Shown here piece by piece: positions 1 through 10,219 of a DNA stretch of 64,000 bases (within the stretch, counting starts at the first letter, position 1; each line of letters starts with the position of its first letter). The translations under genes were made by a program, and so were the position numbers. The notes below the pieces were generated by a model. That model searched no databases, was not told where the DNA came from, and was given only the letters and a program-made list of their open reading frames with translations. This DNA is from Leptidea sinapis (lineage: Eukaryota > Arthropoda > Insecta > Lepidoptera > Pieridae), in NCBI RefSeq assembly GCF_905404315.1, contig NC_066310.1:7316001-7380000 (forward strand). The letters are read 5' to 3'.

Positions 1-131
1 TGTTCCGAAATTATATTATGGACGGTGTATTTGTTTAGATGAATTGTGTATTTTTTAATTGCCAAATACACTAGGCTTAGACTACAAAAATAAATTTAAC
101 ATAACATGACATTTTACATTATAAAATACTA

Positions 132-488
132 GCTGATACTCGCAACTTCGTCCGCGTAGATAAAGGGTTTATAAAATAATAAGCAACTTTAGAGTTGAAA
201 AATTCATGTCCTTTTCCAGTTCCGGTTCCGATTTTCGCTCCCGTTCCCAACATATACATCTTATTTCGAGGAAGATTGCTATGGCAAACTAAACCTACTG
301 TTGGTATACTTTATAGCATCGACGTGAATTTCAGTTTTTCACAAATCCCGCGGGAACCATGGATTTTTCTGGCAAAAAAAGTAGCATATGGCTTTCTCAA
401 GCTCCAGTTTATCGCTGTACCAAATTTCATCCAAATCGGTTCAGTTCAGCTCCAGCGTAAAAACGTAACAAACAAACATTCACATTAA
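132..488 (+). repeat. Dispersed lepidopteran repeat fragment
   Basis: The stretch has the feel of a common moth repeat: a start like CTAGCTGATACTCGCAACTT, a middle with CCCGCGGGAACCATGGATTT, and an end with AAATTTCATCCAAATCGGTTC before a run of ACAAACA. The small ORF across it is chance. The transposon class is not settled. Confidence 0.5.
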
Positions 489-610
489 TAATATTAGTAG
501 ACATATAATTACTTAACACCTGGTTAACACAAGGTTACGAACGTTAAAGATACTCAACATTTCGGGTTTTCCCTATGTTTTTTTTCTAATTGATATTTTA
601 TACATTTCAG

Positions 611-781
611 GCCAGACCAGTGACATTGCTAGTTACGTGGGCGCTGGACTAGATGCCGGAGAGTGTGGCATACGATTCTCTAGCTTAGGTGTGAGTGATT
701 CTGGATCTTGGAGCTGCCATGTGGGACTGTTGAATACTTCAGCGGAATTACAGCATGCCACCATTACTGTCGAAATTGAAG
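611..781 (+). CDS. Fas3-like gene, exon with second half of Ig domain 1
   Basis: Acceptor TTTCAG precedes 611 and the donor GT is at 782. The exon is 171 nt and starts and ends in phase 1. It carries the conserved CG pair of the family and the canonical F-strand Cys in WSC, so this domain can still form the usual Ig disulphide if its B-strand Cys is upstream. Confidence 0.75.
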
Positions 782-3700
782 GTATTTTCACAAATATACA
801 GATAGAAAATCGATGCCTTCATTCATTATACATTCCGGGAAATCTGTGGGGATAGATTTGTACTCATCATTTCATATATACGTCTCGTTCAATACCTTTA
901 TAGTTGTTGTAAAAACTTGTGAATGTGGGATGCTCCATGTCCACCCCGGAGCATAAATTAGCGCATCACACGGTCGATCGCATCCACAGCCAGGACTTTC
1001 ATTAAGGGATATATTTCGCCGGGACACCACGGTGGCGCAATCAGTGTCCGCTACCAAGAGAATATATACAGCATATGAATTTGGTGGCGCGACCAGCTCG
1101 GACGCGTGCACAGATCTGGTCGCGCCACCAGAGCTGTATGGTGTCTGATTCAATCAGTCGCCAGTCCGGCCGCCAGTAACGCTCCCACCCCATTGCATGC
1201 AACACGAGTGCACTGTTTTTTGATTGCGTTTCCTAATTGGACGTAAAACGTACCAAACCGCAACCATGTCCAAATTGAGTTCCGAACAAAAAATTAGTCA
1301 CGTGATTGATATTAACGGACTGACAAAACAATGACAGCCCTACCGTTACTCTTTAAATTATATCATGACATAGTAGCCCAACTTGTATGGAATATAAACT
1401 TTAAACACGAATTCCTTAAAATGTGATGGTTGTGGCTTGGAACGTTTTTCAGGAACTACGTCCAATTGCATTCGATGGATAATTTCGATATTCTGTACCG
1501 ACAGAAAGGCTTAGTATTGAAATTCAAAGTAGACCATTAATTTAGGATAATAATTAACAGATAATTCCGATAGATATTTAAAAATGAAATGCTAAGGCTA
1601 AATAATGTTGAACCCACCGCTGTTTCTTTTATCTCTTAAACTTTATTTTTCTACTTACATACAGCAGTAGTGCTATTCTCTTCGAGGTCCATTTTGATGC
1701 TGTCCCAATGTGGCGTGACTGGTGTTTCGGTGAAATATGCCATATTACTCCAATGCAACCGCCCCCGAAATACATGCAAAAACACAAATACCCATATAGT
1801 CTAAGCTCCATTCAACACGCCGGTCAGCATCAGACTGGCTCCTGTAGCACTACTAACTACCACGTCTTCGTACTCTATGATAGAGGTGTGTCATTGAGGG
1901 TTTTTAAATTAATTTAATTTGAGTGGTTTTTTATCAATGGCCAACAGGTTGAAAAAACTGTAAAATCGTCAACGGGTTCGGTTAATGCATTAATTAATAA
2001 TTTAATAGGTTCATATTATATTATTACCATTGTTAAATTTAATTTATACCAAGTAGCTATTTCTTCAATATAATAAAAGGCATAAAACGCATTTATTTTC
2101 TCAAAATTGATACCTTTAGAATTCTTTTTGATGTCATTTCTAATAACTACTAGACTACCGCTTCGGAAACAAATGGCGCTCTGAGAGAGAAGGAGCGGCG
2201 CAAGAAACTCTCCCAGCATTTGTTTTTGCGCTCTTTTCAATAAAAATATACAATATTGTACAGTCATTGCTATCGCTATAAAATAATCACAATCTAGTCC
2301 CAGGCTGTCCGATTATTTAGATATTCAGCAGTGGAGTAATAGGATTTACGACAGAGCCATTTATTTTTAAAACATTTAAATTTATTTATAGAAAATGGCG
2401 ATTTTTGTGAACGTATATTAAATTTTCATAAATGTACTGACAATAAACAGTCATAATATTTATAACTTTAAATTTTTCTTCGAGAGACTGTCTATAACCA
2501 AGCTGATATATAGCACGAACAGCTCTCTTTTGCAGAGCAAACACTATATCATTGTCAGCAGCATGACCCCATAGTAAAATACCGTACGTCATGATGCTGT
2601 GAAAATAACTGAAGTACACTAATCTAGCGGTCGCAACATTCGTGTACTCTCTAATCTTTCTAACTGCATATGCCACAGAGCTGAGTCTATCTGCTAGATG
2701 GGCAATATGTGGACCCCACTGAAGCTTTTTATCTAACATGATACCCAAGAAGACCGTAGTGTCCACAAGTTCCAATCTCTGGTCATTTATAAGTACAAGT
2801 ATCATGTCAACGTTATCGCTCGTCAGCTGTTTTCAGTTAAGTGCTTACAACAAAAATATTGTAAGTTTATGACAGCAGATTAATGTCTACATTTTCTAAT
2901 GAAATGATCTTCACTTGCAGATCTGCAAGCAATAAAAGGTGTTTTTGCAAGGCATTTGAATCATAATTTTTTTATTGAGAGTTATTCAAAAGAATTGTTA
3001 AAAAACGTTTGTATGGTAAAGGTTACTATAACACAAATGACTTTTTAATAATACCACAGATTGGGAATGGAGTGACCGCCCTCAGGCTATTAAATAATAA
3101 GTTTAATTGTACAATATTACTTAGTAAACATATTTATTCGATGAAAAAAAAAGCCCGCTGAGTTTTTTGCGCCCATTCTTCTCAGGTCTGAGGCATTCAT
3201 TTTGGAATGGGTGGTAGTTTTTTTTTTGACTTTCATTAAGTGATGTCACATCGTATTTTGAATAAAAATATTTGAAATTTGAATTTTGAGTTTTGAGTTA
3301 CGCGAACGGTTATTAAGACGTTGATTGAATTTATTAGCTTTTTATTGTCAACAGATTTTTTCGTTGAAGAAAAACAGTTAATTAGTTAACGAATATAAAA
3401 CAGTTTATGGATTTAGCGCCCACCTCTAGTCTTAAATGTCAGCACTTACAAAGAGAACATTCGATAGAACAATTTCGTGTCAACATCGCATTGCTTTTTA
3501 GCACATATCTAGGAAAAGGTAACGTACCTGCCCTACGACACCGCCACGAGCGATGCCATTTAAGCGAGCATGTCAGACCAAAAGCTGATGAAATCTACTA
3601 AAAATTTCGTCTTCCATAGAGACCTAGAGACCACTACTGTCTACCAATACGATTAGAGAAAGCTTGGGTGTCAATTAATATTTTAATGTTCATATCTTCG

Positions 3701-6700
3701 CTTATATTGTGTAATATATTTGTTTTTTTTTTTTGCCTTAGAACCAATGAAAGTGGTCCAGTATTTGAACCAAAACGTTGTGGCGGTGGAGGCTTCTGTG
3801 TATCAGCAAAGACACGTGGAGTACTGCGTCTTCGTAAGAATTGACGGACTCGGTGAGATTTTTATAAATCATAAAAAAATAGATCTTTGTAAAATACGGA
3901 ATTTCAACACTTCAAGAAATTAAGTACTATCGTTATAGAAAATTTCGGGACTCTAATGATAAGGAATCGAGACTATCTCTTGACTAGAAATCGAGGATTT
4001 CTAGTCAAGAGATAATGGATTTTCTATTATATCCAACAAATTGTAAATTTGTAATAAATAAGTTAATTTTGCCAAAAACCAAAAATCTACTTCTACTATC
4101 TAGTCTAATCTACTACTACTTGATGGTAAGTATGACCTGCAATAATCGAAAAACATATTCAAATACAAGTTGTTAAGGAGTCTGATGAAATTCTTTCCGA
4201 TCCGATTTCGTTCTTTTCTACAAATAATCATACAATTTCGCCTGTCTTTCAGAGAGACCTCCATTAGCCTTGGGCCTGAACAACTTGCCTCGCTTAAACT
4301 ATGGTCTGCAACACCAGAGAAATCACAGGATCGTTGCTGGCCTTTAAGGAAGGTGTACGCGCTTGTTTTGAAGGTACCCATGTCGTATCGTCCCGGAAAC
4401 ACCACACAAGGAAGTTCATTCAACAAGGTTTGAAGTACGTGGAAGAAAGCTCCTTGAAAACCGTACTGTGAAGGACCGCCACACATCCAGATGGTGAGGA
4501 TGATATCCTAACTTGTGGCGTGTTGTGCGAAGGAGGAATTCGGCGGCAGAAATGAGGTTAAACAGCTCTTCGGAACACTGCCCGTGATAAATGCGTTAGA
4601 AGACACACAGTGAAATGTCTCTACGCAACGCCAAGTGATCCAGCCGTTCACAGAGCACTGGGTCCCCGACAATTCCCCAACAACAAATCCGACAATTAAA
4701 AAACTTCCAGATTAGTTCTGACGATGGAATCCGAATAGTAATTCAGGGAACTTCCCAAGTATTAAATGCATTAATTTAGCGATTTGAGTATTTTCAAATT
4801 GAGATTGCGTCTACTTTTGGGGACGTGTATAATGAAATGTGGCATCGAGGCAGTGACACCATCAGATGACCGTACGCTATTTAGTCCTTCTCTTCCAATG
4901 AGAATTAACATCTTATATCTCAAGGTGACGAGCGCAGTTGTAGAGCCGCTCAGAGTTTTTGGGGTTTTTCAAGAATCCTGAGCGGCACTGCATTGTAATG
5001 GGCAGGGCGTATACCATCAGCTGAACGTCCTGCTCGTCTCGTCCCTTATTTTCATTAAAAAAAAGAGTGAAAAGAAGATATAATCCTAGCTATGCTGAAG
5101 TTGAAATTAGTAAAACAAATTAAAATAACAAACAATTTTTGACAACAGGCTTCACAATAGACAATGCACCTGAAGGATACCATTGCCTGGTGCATCCATC
5201 CCGAGGATTCTGTGAGCTGAGGATATCAAACCCTACCATCCTGGATCACCATCCTTGGACCGTCATTGCAAAGATTAGAGGCCAGGATGTTGAGATCACC
5301 CGTACAACAGATTCCACGTTCAGGATGCCGATACAAACTTCTCCAGGTAAGATTTTTTTATATTAGTCGTCAACAGACGGGTATTAGCTTTACTGTCTAC
5401 AAACCGAGGTTTTGGAAGGTAACATATAAATACAAAACCGTTAAATTAGTGACCTATGTCGCTTCCAAAATATATCACAGTTTTAACAATTTTTTTCGAT
5501 TACATATATAGGAAGTCTTAAAATATTACGTGAAGGAAAAATTGCAACTCGAAAATTGCTTTTGCTGCCAGAAACTTGTTTCTTCCTGGCGTTATTTTGG
5601 GACTTCAACAATCTATGGACATAGATAGTAGAGGCCTCAAAACACATCAAACGCATTTTACTCAGGAGTCACCGTAAAATACTGAAGTCATATGTAATGA
5701 GGTATAAGCTACCTTACTAAAGTTACTTTTAATTGGTGAATTAAAGTTTGTCTAGGGGAAGACTGCGCATTGGCGGGAAACAATGGATATTATTAATTCT
5801 GGAGAATTCTGGAACAGAGCAGAATTCTGTATAAGAGAACAGTCTTTTGAATCACGTTGCGCTGAAAACCCTTAATTCGTATTCCTAAATTACATGCTTC
5901 ATAAAAACAAGCGATGCAAATCGATAATCTCTGAAACGCATGCGAAACTATCTCAACATTGTTTAATATACCGATACTATAAAATAAAATCGGATTCTAA
6001 TTATACTCATAGCAATTTGATAAACTATACCCCAGAAGTAACAAACTCCACCTTATAGTACTACCGTCCACGTTGTGTTATCGCTTAGCAGCCTCGGGAG
6101 ACTAAAAGCCGTTTAAGTAGTACCATGAGGGAATATCGCCTCAATCATCTGACCACGATGATGATTGATACAAGACTTTCACAATAAAATTATCGAGAAG
6201 CTTACGAAAACCCTCGAAGGCTCGAAGATTTTATTACTCAATCGAGATTAAAATCTTATAATTTCCAAAAATCAATCTACAGTACACTCAGTCATCCTGA
6301 CCAAACTTGTTATTACAGCCAAATTTTAACTCCTGGAGCCTTACATATTACATTGTGCCGTTCATATTACAATCGACATAGAGATGAGATTAGAAATACA
6401 AAAATAAAGCATATGTGCCTAGAATTTATACTTTTCTCATCATGCATATATCAAACTGGTCCAAGCTTAACCATCGGCGGCACCCTTAGCGCCTCTATAA
6501 TTTAAGCCTTAAAGTTTTTTTTTTATGACAGTAAGATACGAGACGAGCAGGACGTTTATCTGATGGAAATTGATGCGCCCTGTCCATTACAATGTAGTGC
6601 CTCTCAGGATTCTTGAAAATCCCAAAAGATATGATCGGCACTATAATTGCGCTCGTTTCCTTAAAAAATAAGATTATCTCTTTTGCCCAGTAATTTCACT

Positions 6701-7362
6701 AGCTATGGCGTACTGCTGACCGAACCACAACAATGCTTACACATTACTGCTTCACGGCAGAAATAGGCGCTGTTGTGATACACATAATCGTTAATAATAT
6801 AATAGTTAATAATAATAATAATAATGTAATAGTTTCCGGGACGATACGACATGGGTACCTTCAAAAAAACACACCTTCGTTAAAGGCCGGCAACACTCCT
6901 GTGATTCCTCTGGTGTTAGTGTGTTGCAAGAGAATGTGAGCGGCGGTGATCACTTAACATCAGGTGACCTCTACGCTCGTTTAACCTCCTTTTCCATAAA
7001 AAAGCACTGCTTATGTTGTGGTTTGAGAAAGTAGCGAGTGAATTTACAGGACTTATGAGATTTTACATCTTACTTGTGAATTGTGGACTTTTCAACAGTC
7101 CTGAGCACTGCATTATAATGGACACACACGCTTTTTATCATTCATTTTCAGTAAAAATTTCTATATTTTTTTTTCAGGTTTTCGTATGCCGTCTGCTTGG
7201 ATGGCTGTAATGATTGCTGGTCTGTCCATGATGATGTTGGCAGCTCTGTTGGGACCTAGTAAGAATAGAACATGGGTTTCCACGCAAACAAATACGTTAC
7301 GAAGCAGCTTTAGAAACAGTTTTAGGAAACCAGTTCCAACAAACACTCCAACAGCCGCATAA
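611..7362 (+). CDS. Fasciclin-3-like immunoglobulin-domain membrane protein, 3' part (4 exons)
   Basis: Four exons (611-781, 3742-3852, 5149-5346, 7178-7362) join in one frame, every junction in phase 1, giving about 221 residues before a TAA at 7360-7362. The first exon is the second half of an Ig domain with a GAGLDAGECG motif and a D-S-G-S-W-S-C F-strand. The GAGL.AG.CG pattern followed by G.(W/V).C resembles the first Ig domain of insect Fasciclin-3, a homophilic adhesion protein. Exons 2 and 3 make a second Ig-like domain. The last exon carries one hydrophobic segment and a short basic, Ser/Thr-rich tail, so a type I membrane protein is expected. The signal peptide and first half of Ig1 lie before base 1. 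The family assignment rests on motif resemblance; another Fas3-related Ig protein is possible. Confidence 0.72.
1082..1130. repeat. Perfect 15-bp inverted repeat (hairpin)
   Basis: TGGTGGCGCGACCAG at 1082-1096 is exactly complemented at 1116-1130 across a 19-nt spacer. It is much richer in GC than its surroundings. Confidence 0.85.
2016..2820 (-). mobile_element. LINE-B fragment, C-terminal RT region and 3' tail
   Basis: The - strand ORF at 2386-2805 encodes the thumb/C-terminal part of a Jockey/CR1-type reverse transcriptase, with YFHSIMTYGILLWG and ALQKRAVRAIY. The 3' tail runs from about 2300 down to 2020. The same tail recurs at 18.9, 22.1 and 56.5 kb. It is 5'-truncated and cannot be active. 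Confidence 0.75.
3000..3295 (+). mobile_element. LINE-C 3' tail
   Basis: TTCTTCTCAGGTCTGAGGC, then AATGGGTGGTAGTTTT and a TTTGAA-rich end, match the tails near 28.6 and 42.1 kb. Only untranslated 3' sequence is present. Confidence 0.55.
3742..3852 (+). CDS. Fas3-like gene, exon with first half of Ig domain 2
   Basis: A T-rich tract and TTAG acceptor precede 3742; the donor is GTGAGA at 3853. The 111-nt, phase 1-1 exon gives 37 residues with a single Cys in VEYCVF. The B-strand position where an Ig Cys is normal appears to be non-Cys (VAVEAS). Confidence 0.7.
3974..4014. repeat. Perfect 18-bp inverted repeat (tight hairpin)
   Basis: TATCTCTTGACTAGAAAT at 3974-3991 is exactly complemented at 3997-4014 with a 5-nt loop. 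It lies in the intron between the two exons of Ig domain 2. Confidence 0.85.
4305..4678 (-). mobile_element. LINE-A 3' fragment
   Basis: Matches the C-terminal ORF2 region of the long LINE at 33.7-37.1 kb on the same strand, including the GGTACCCATGTCGTATCGTC block. It has frame breaks and lacks the final 3' end and A tail. Confidence 0.75.
4899..5064 (+). repeat. S1 repeat, 5'-truncated copy
   Basis: Carries CAAGGTGACGAGCGCAGTTG, TGAGCGGCACTGCATTGTAA and the end CTCGTCTCGTCCCTTATTTT followed by an A run. Only the 3' half of the roughly 310-bp S1 consensus is present. Confidence 0.75.
5149..5346 (+). CDS. Fas3-like gene, exon with second half of Ig domain 2
   Basis: Acceptor ACAACAG and donor GTAAGA flank a 198-nt phase 1-1 exon. 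It contains GFCELRIS and then DHHPWTVIAKI. Trp of the F-strand W-x-C motif is kept but the Cys is replaced by Val. The linker to the membrane segment follows. Confidence 0.72.
5347..6514 (+). other. Intron sequence without recognised features
   Basis: No exon, transposon or RNA gene was recognised. It is AT-rich intronic DNA of the Fas3-like gene. Confidence 0.4.
6515..6789 (-). repeat. S1 repeat, diverged copy
   Basis: On the - strand it begins near GGCGCCTATTTCTGCCGTGA and ends with the CTCGTCTCGT-type 3' block and A tail (T run at 6515-6524). Several small changes set it apart from younger copies. Confidence 0.7.
6780..6826. repeat. AAT-type microsatellite
   Basis: A short AAT/TAA run follows directly after the S1 copy. 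Confidence 0.7.
6835..7008 (+). mobile_element. LINE-A 3' end fragment
   Basis: Shows CGGGACGATACGACATGGGT, AAAGGCCGGCAACACTCCTG and ends TCCTTTTCCATAAAAAA, the 3' terminus shared by LINE-A copies. It lies about 170 bp before the terminal exon of the Fas3-like gene. Confidence 0.75.
7027..7140 (+). repeat. Strongly diverged S1-like remnant
   Basis: Weak matches to S1 (AATTTACAGGACTTATGAGA and CCTGAGCACTGCATTATAAT) suggest an old copy just before the last exon. Low certainty. Confidence 0.35.
7178..7362 (+). CDS. Fas3-like gene, terminal exon with transmembrane segment
   Basis: A polypyrimidine tract and TTTCAG acceptor precede 7178. The exon encodes a hydrophobic stretch of about 20 residues beginning WMAVMIAGLSMMM, then a basic tail with several Ser/Thr, and ends at TAA 7360-7362. 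The cytoplasmic tail is only about 36 residues and shows no recognised signalling motif. Confidence 0.75.
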
Positions 7363-7574
7363 AAAATATTGATGGGTGCCTTACTGCGTGGCAATATTTT
7401 AACAATTTATAATATTAAATTATTATATATATATGTGCCAAACACTCGTTATTCGACAGACTTTGAATTAATTTTAATATATATTACTGCAATGATATTT
7501 ATAATGTATAAGCTTATATGTCAACGGTTTGTAGATTGACCTTCTGTTAAGGGCTTCACATACGGCAGCTATAA

Positions 7575-8349
7575 GGTATATTAATGTACATTACATTCCG
7601 GGATGCTTTAATAGTTATTTATGCAACTGTTGTGTAATAAGGGGTATTAAAACAGGAACGTGGATTTATTTCACGAGGCGAAGCCGAGTGTGATAATAGT
7701 ATCACATGAGTGTTTTAATACCTAATTATCAACAGTTGCATACAAGACTTTATCTACACCCAAAATATGAATCCTCTAAAAGATTCTGAAACAGTTAGCT
7801 TACTGCTAACATTAAAACAGCCAGTCCTAGTAGTAACCTAATATCATCCATAACAGATTATATACAAATAAACTAAGTATTAATGAAAGAATTATTTATT
7901 TTAGTAGTAATTTACATTTTGTATAGTGCAATAAATAAAATTCACTTGAATATTATGTTCTTTTGGAAATTAATCGCTCATTTTTTGTAAACAAAACAGT
8001 AAAAATAACGAAGAAAAATGGCGGGGATTGGAATAACCTACTTTTTTTTACGGCACGCAACGTTCTGGTAGTGTGGAACGCGCGTACAACCAAAATGTTC
8101 TTTATTTGAAATTCATACAGATGCCACGCATCGAGCAATAAGAATGTGTCTGTCTGTCAAGACTCTTTGAGCATGAAGGGAATGAAAAAAAAATAGGAGT
8201 GTTGTTATGAAATTCAGTACAACATTACAACACTCTTTTGGATGATGTAATGGTTATTTGAACATTGGGTGTTTTAATGTTGGCAATAAGCTAACTGTTT
8301 CAGAATCTTTAATAGAGGATTTAAAGCATGGGTGTAGATAAAGTATATT
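7575..8349. mobile_element. Nested inverted-repeat element (MITE-like)
   Basis: About 75 bp at 7749-7823 reappears in reverse complement at 8268-8344, with AGATTCTGAAACAGTTAGCT on one side and its complement on the other. Just outside lies a smaller hairpin (7619-7742) with TGCAACTGTTG ends. A TATATTAATGTA motif occurs at both outer edges (7579, 8344). No transposase ORF is present, so this is a non-autonomous DNA element in the 3' flank or 3' UTR of the Fas3-like gene. Confidence 0.65.
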
Positions 8350-9000
8350 AATGTATGTTACACACAACAGGTAATATAATGAATCTTTCCCTTAATTCTA
8401 TTGATTTCCAACCCGACTTTGTATTTGAGATTTTTAAAGATGTATCGTAATATAATTTTTGTATATTTTCGTATCGCTCTGTATCTTAAGATATGAATAT
8501 GTAAAAATGTAAATTATAGCTGTGTGTGTGGTCCACTGTTGATTTCTATGGACAGATGTACACTTTTTAATATAGCTGCCGTCTGCGAGGAGACTTACTT
8601 ATCTGGGTATTAGCGATACTGTTCTGTTTCTTATTCTTCGTCGGATTAGTCTTGCAAGAGCAGTCGTGGTCACGTCGAACGACGATCAATTCTACGCCAG
8701 TTATCCCTGGCTGTTGCTTCTCTGGCTCTTCTCTTCTCTTCTAAGAGAGCTTCTCTGTGTTGAGGGGAGTTCTGTTAGCTATAATATATTATTATATACT
8801 ATAATCCTTTACTATAAAAAATATTTGACTAATATTTAACTTAGTAATGTTTACATTATTTCTTAATAATTAATTTAATGTTATATATAAATATGAACAA
8901 AATTGTACTTAAATTGTAAATAATTGTATTATGCTGTTGTGTTTATTAAAGTTTTATATTTGGATTTGTGTTTTATACGACTTCGCGTTTTAAATAAATG
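8350..9000. other. 3' flank of the Fas3-like gene
   Basis: AT-rich with a short RTE-like piece (8630-8770). TATTAAAG-type candidate poly(A) motifs occur at about 8940-8960, but the transcript end cannot be fixed. Confidence 0.3.
8630..8770 (-). mobile_element. RTE-like LINE C-terminal fragment
   Basis: Reverse complement of the region near 9405-9525: both carry GCCAGAGAAGCAACAGCCAG, GATAACTGGCGTAGAAT and the CGACGTGACCACGACTGCTC end. It is the extreme C-terminus of an RT-encoding LINE. Confidence 0.6.
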
Positions 9001-9269
9001 TTTCAATTATAAATTTTCGTTTCCTTTTTTATTGGCACATAATATTTAGTTTGGTAGTGCAATGATCTTATTTTTACAGGTGACTTTAACATTGAATATT
9101 GCCCAATCTGGTGATATTTAACATATTATATCCATATGTGAAGTAAATACGGATGCCTCTAAATACCTTTGGGTTTACCACTCTATGTTATTAATAAACG
9201 CGAAGCAAAGTTATTCCAAATTTAAAACTTTTTGTCTTTAACTTACTTTTGTCACTACAGATATATGGT

Positions 9270-9545
9270 ACAAAGGCGTGACGGACGGATTGGGTCGGAC
9301 ACCAAAGTCCTCGAATAGCGACCACGTATCTTCTTTGGGTCAACGGCAGTAGGTCAAGAGGAAGCTCCCCTATGCGCTGGACAGACCAGATCAAAGCCCT
9401 AACCAATACTCCCCTCAACACATGTGCCAGAGAAGCAACAGCCAGGGATAACTGGCGTAGAATCGTTCGTAGTTCGACGTGACCACGACTGCTCTGTCAA
9501 GAGTAATCCGACGAAGAAGAAGAAGAATCTTCTTTGGGGGATGCC
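9270..9545 (+). mobile_element. RTE-like LINE C-terminal fragment
   Basis: Read on +, it gives PMRWTDQIKAL, CAREATARDNWRRI, typical of the C-terminus of lepidopteran LINE endonuclease-RT proteins. It is a short dead piece in inverted orientation to the one at 8.7 kb. Confidence 0.65.
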
Positions 9546-9709
9546 TTTGTCCAGTTGTGGGCGTCTTCCGGCTGATATGATATGAAAAATAAAATATAAA
9601 TTATCAATTTTATAACAATTTAAAAATATAAAAGAGTATGAGTAGGCACAGTAATAAATCTTATTTACAATTATTTTCCCAATCAATGTAAATTTATGTT
9701 ATTTAGCCA

Positions 9710-9965
9710 AACATTCGGGCCGCATGCGATCAAATGAAAGAATCTGGTACTGAGGAATCCCGCAAGGTAGGAAAAGTACTCCATGTGCGGCCGACTTTGA
9801 GTCTTATGCAGGAGGTGGCTTGAAGAACGGTCTAGCCTTACTGAGAATTTGGCCTTCTCTTTCAAGTGACCATGGAACTGAACGTCGCTCGATATATTGA
9901 CGCCAAGTATGCTGGATACACGTTGTGGAAATTCGCGGAGTGATCTCGAATCGAGAGATACGATA
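9710..9965 (-). mobile_element. LINE-A2 fragment, decayed
   Basis: On - it shows RPHMEYFSYLAGF, matching the RPHMEYCCHLWSG region of LINE-A ORF2. Stops and frameshifts are present. Confidence 0.55.
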
Positions 9966-10122
9966 AGGGGAGACTTTTCATTACAATTTTATTGATTTCA
10001 GTTTGTATAACTGGCCTCATTAGTCATTATAATATATCAAGGCCGCTTTCGATAGTCGCCTATCACATTGATATGAAGATATACCATTATTAATAAAATT
10101 TTATCAGATATTAATTATTATT

Positions 10123-10137
10123 GTATAGTTATATTAA
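10123..10137 (+). promoter_or_regulatory. TATA-like element before the serine protease homologue
   Basis: GTATAGTTATATTAAG lies about 40 bp upstream of the ATG at 10171, a plausible TATA box for a short 5' leader. The window is AT-rich, so chance is possible. Confidence 0.35.
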
Positions 10138-10170
10138 GTTCGGAAATACACTGCAAGAAATACTGTGATT

Positions 10171-10219
10171 ATGAAGGTGCTTGCTTTAAGTGTTATTTAC
10201 TTTGTAACAATATGTAATG
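10171..10219 (+). CDS. Serine protease homologue exon 1 (signal peptide)
   Basis: ATG at 10171 begins a 16-residue hydrophobic leader; donor GTGAGA at 10220 gives phase 1. Confidence 0.8.

Larger units (their letters stand above)
782..3741 (+). other. Intron of the Fas3-like gene, with repeats
   Basis: Contains a GC-richer stretch at about 900-1240 with a perfect hairpin (1082-1130), a LINE-B fragment (2016-2820) and a LINE-C tail (3000-3295). The stretches 1240-2015 and 3296-3720 show nothing recognisable. Confidence 0.5.

Noticed and set aside
872..1153. - strand ORF with a Cys-rich GCGCDRPC segment, briefly considered as a channel-type exon
   Set aside because: Lies in an intron across a perfect hairpin, no splice sites or second exon found; treated as chance.
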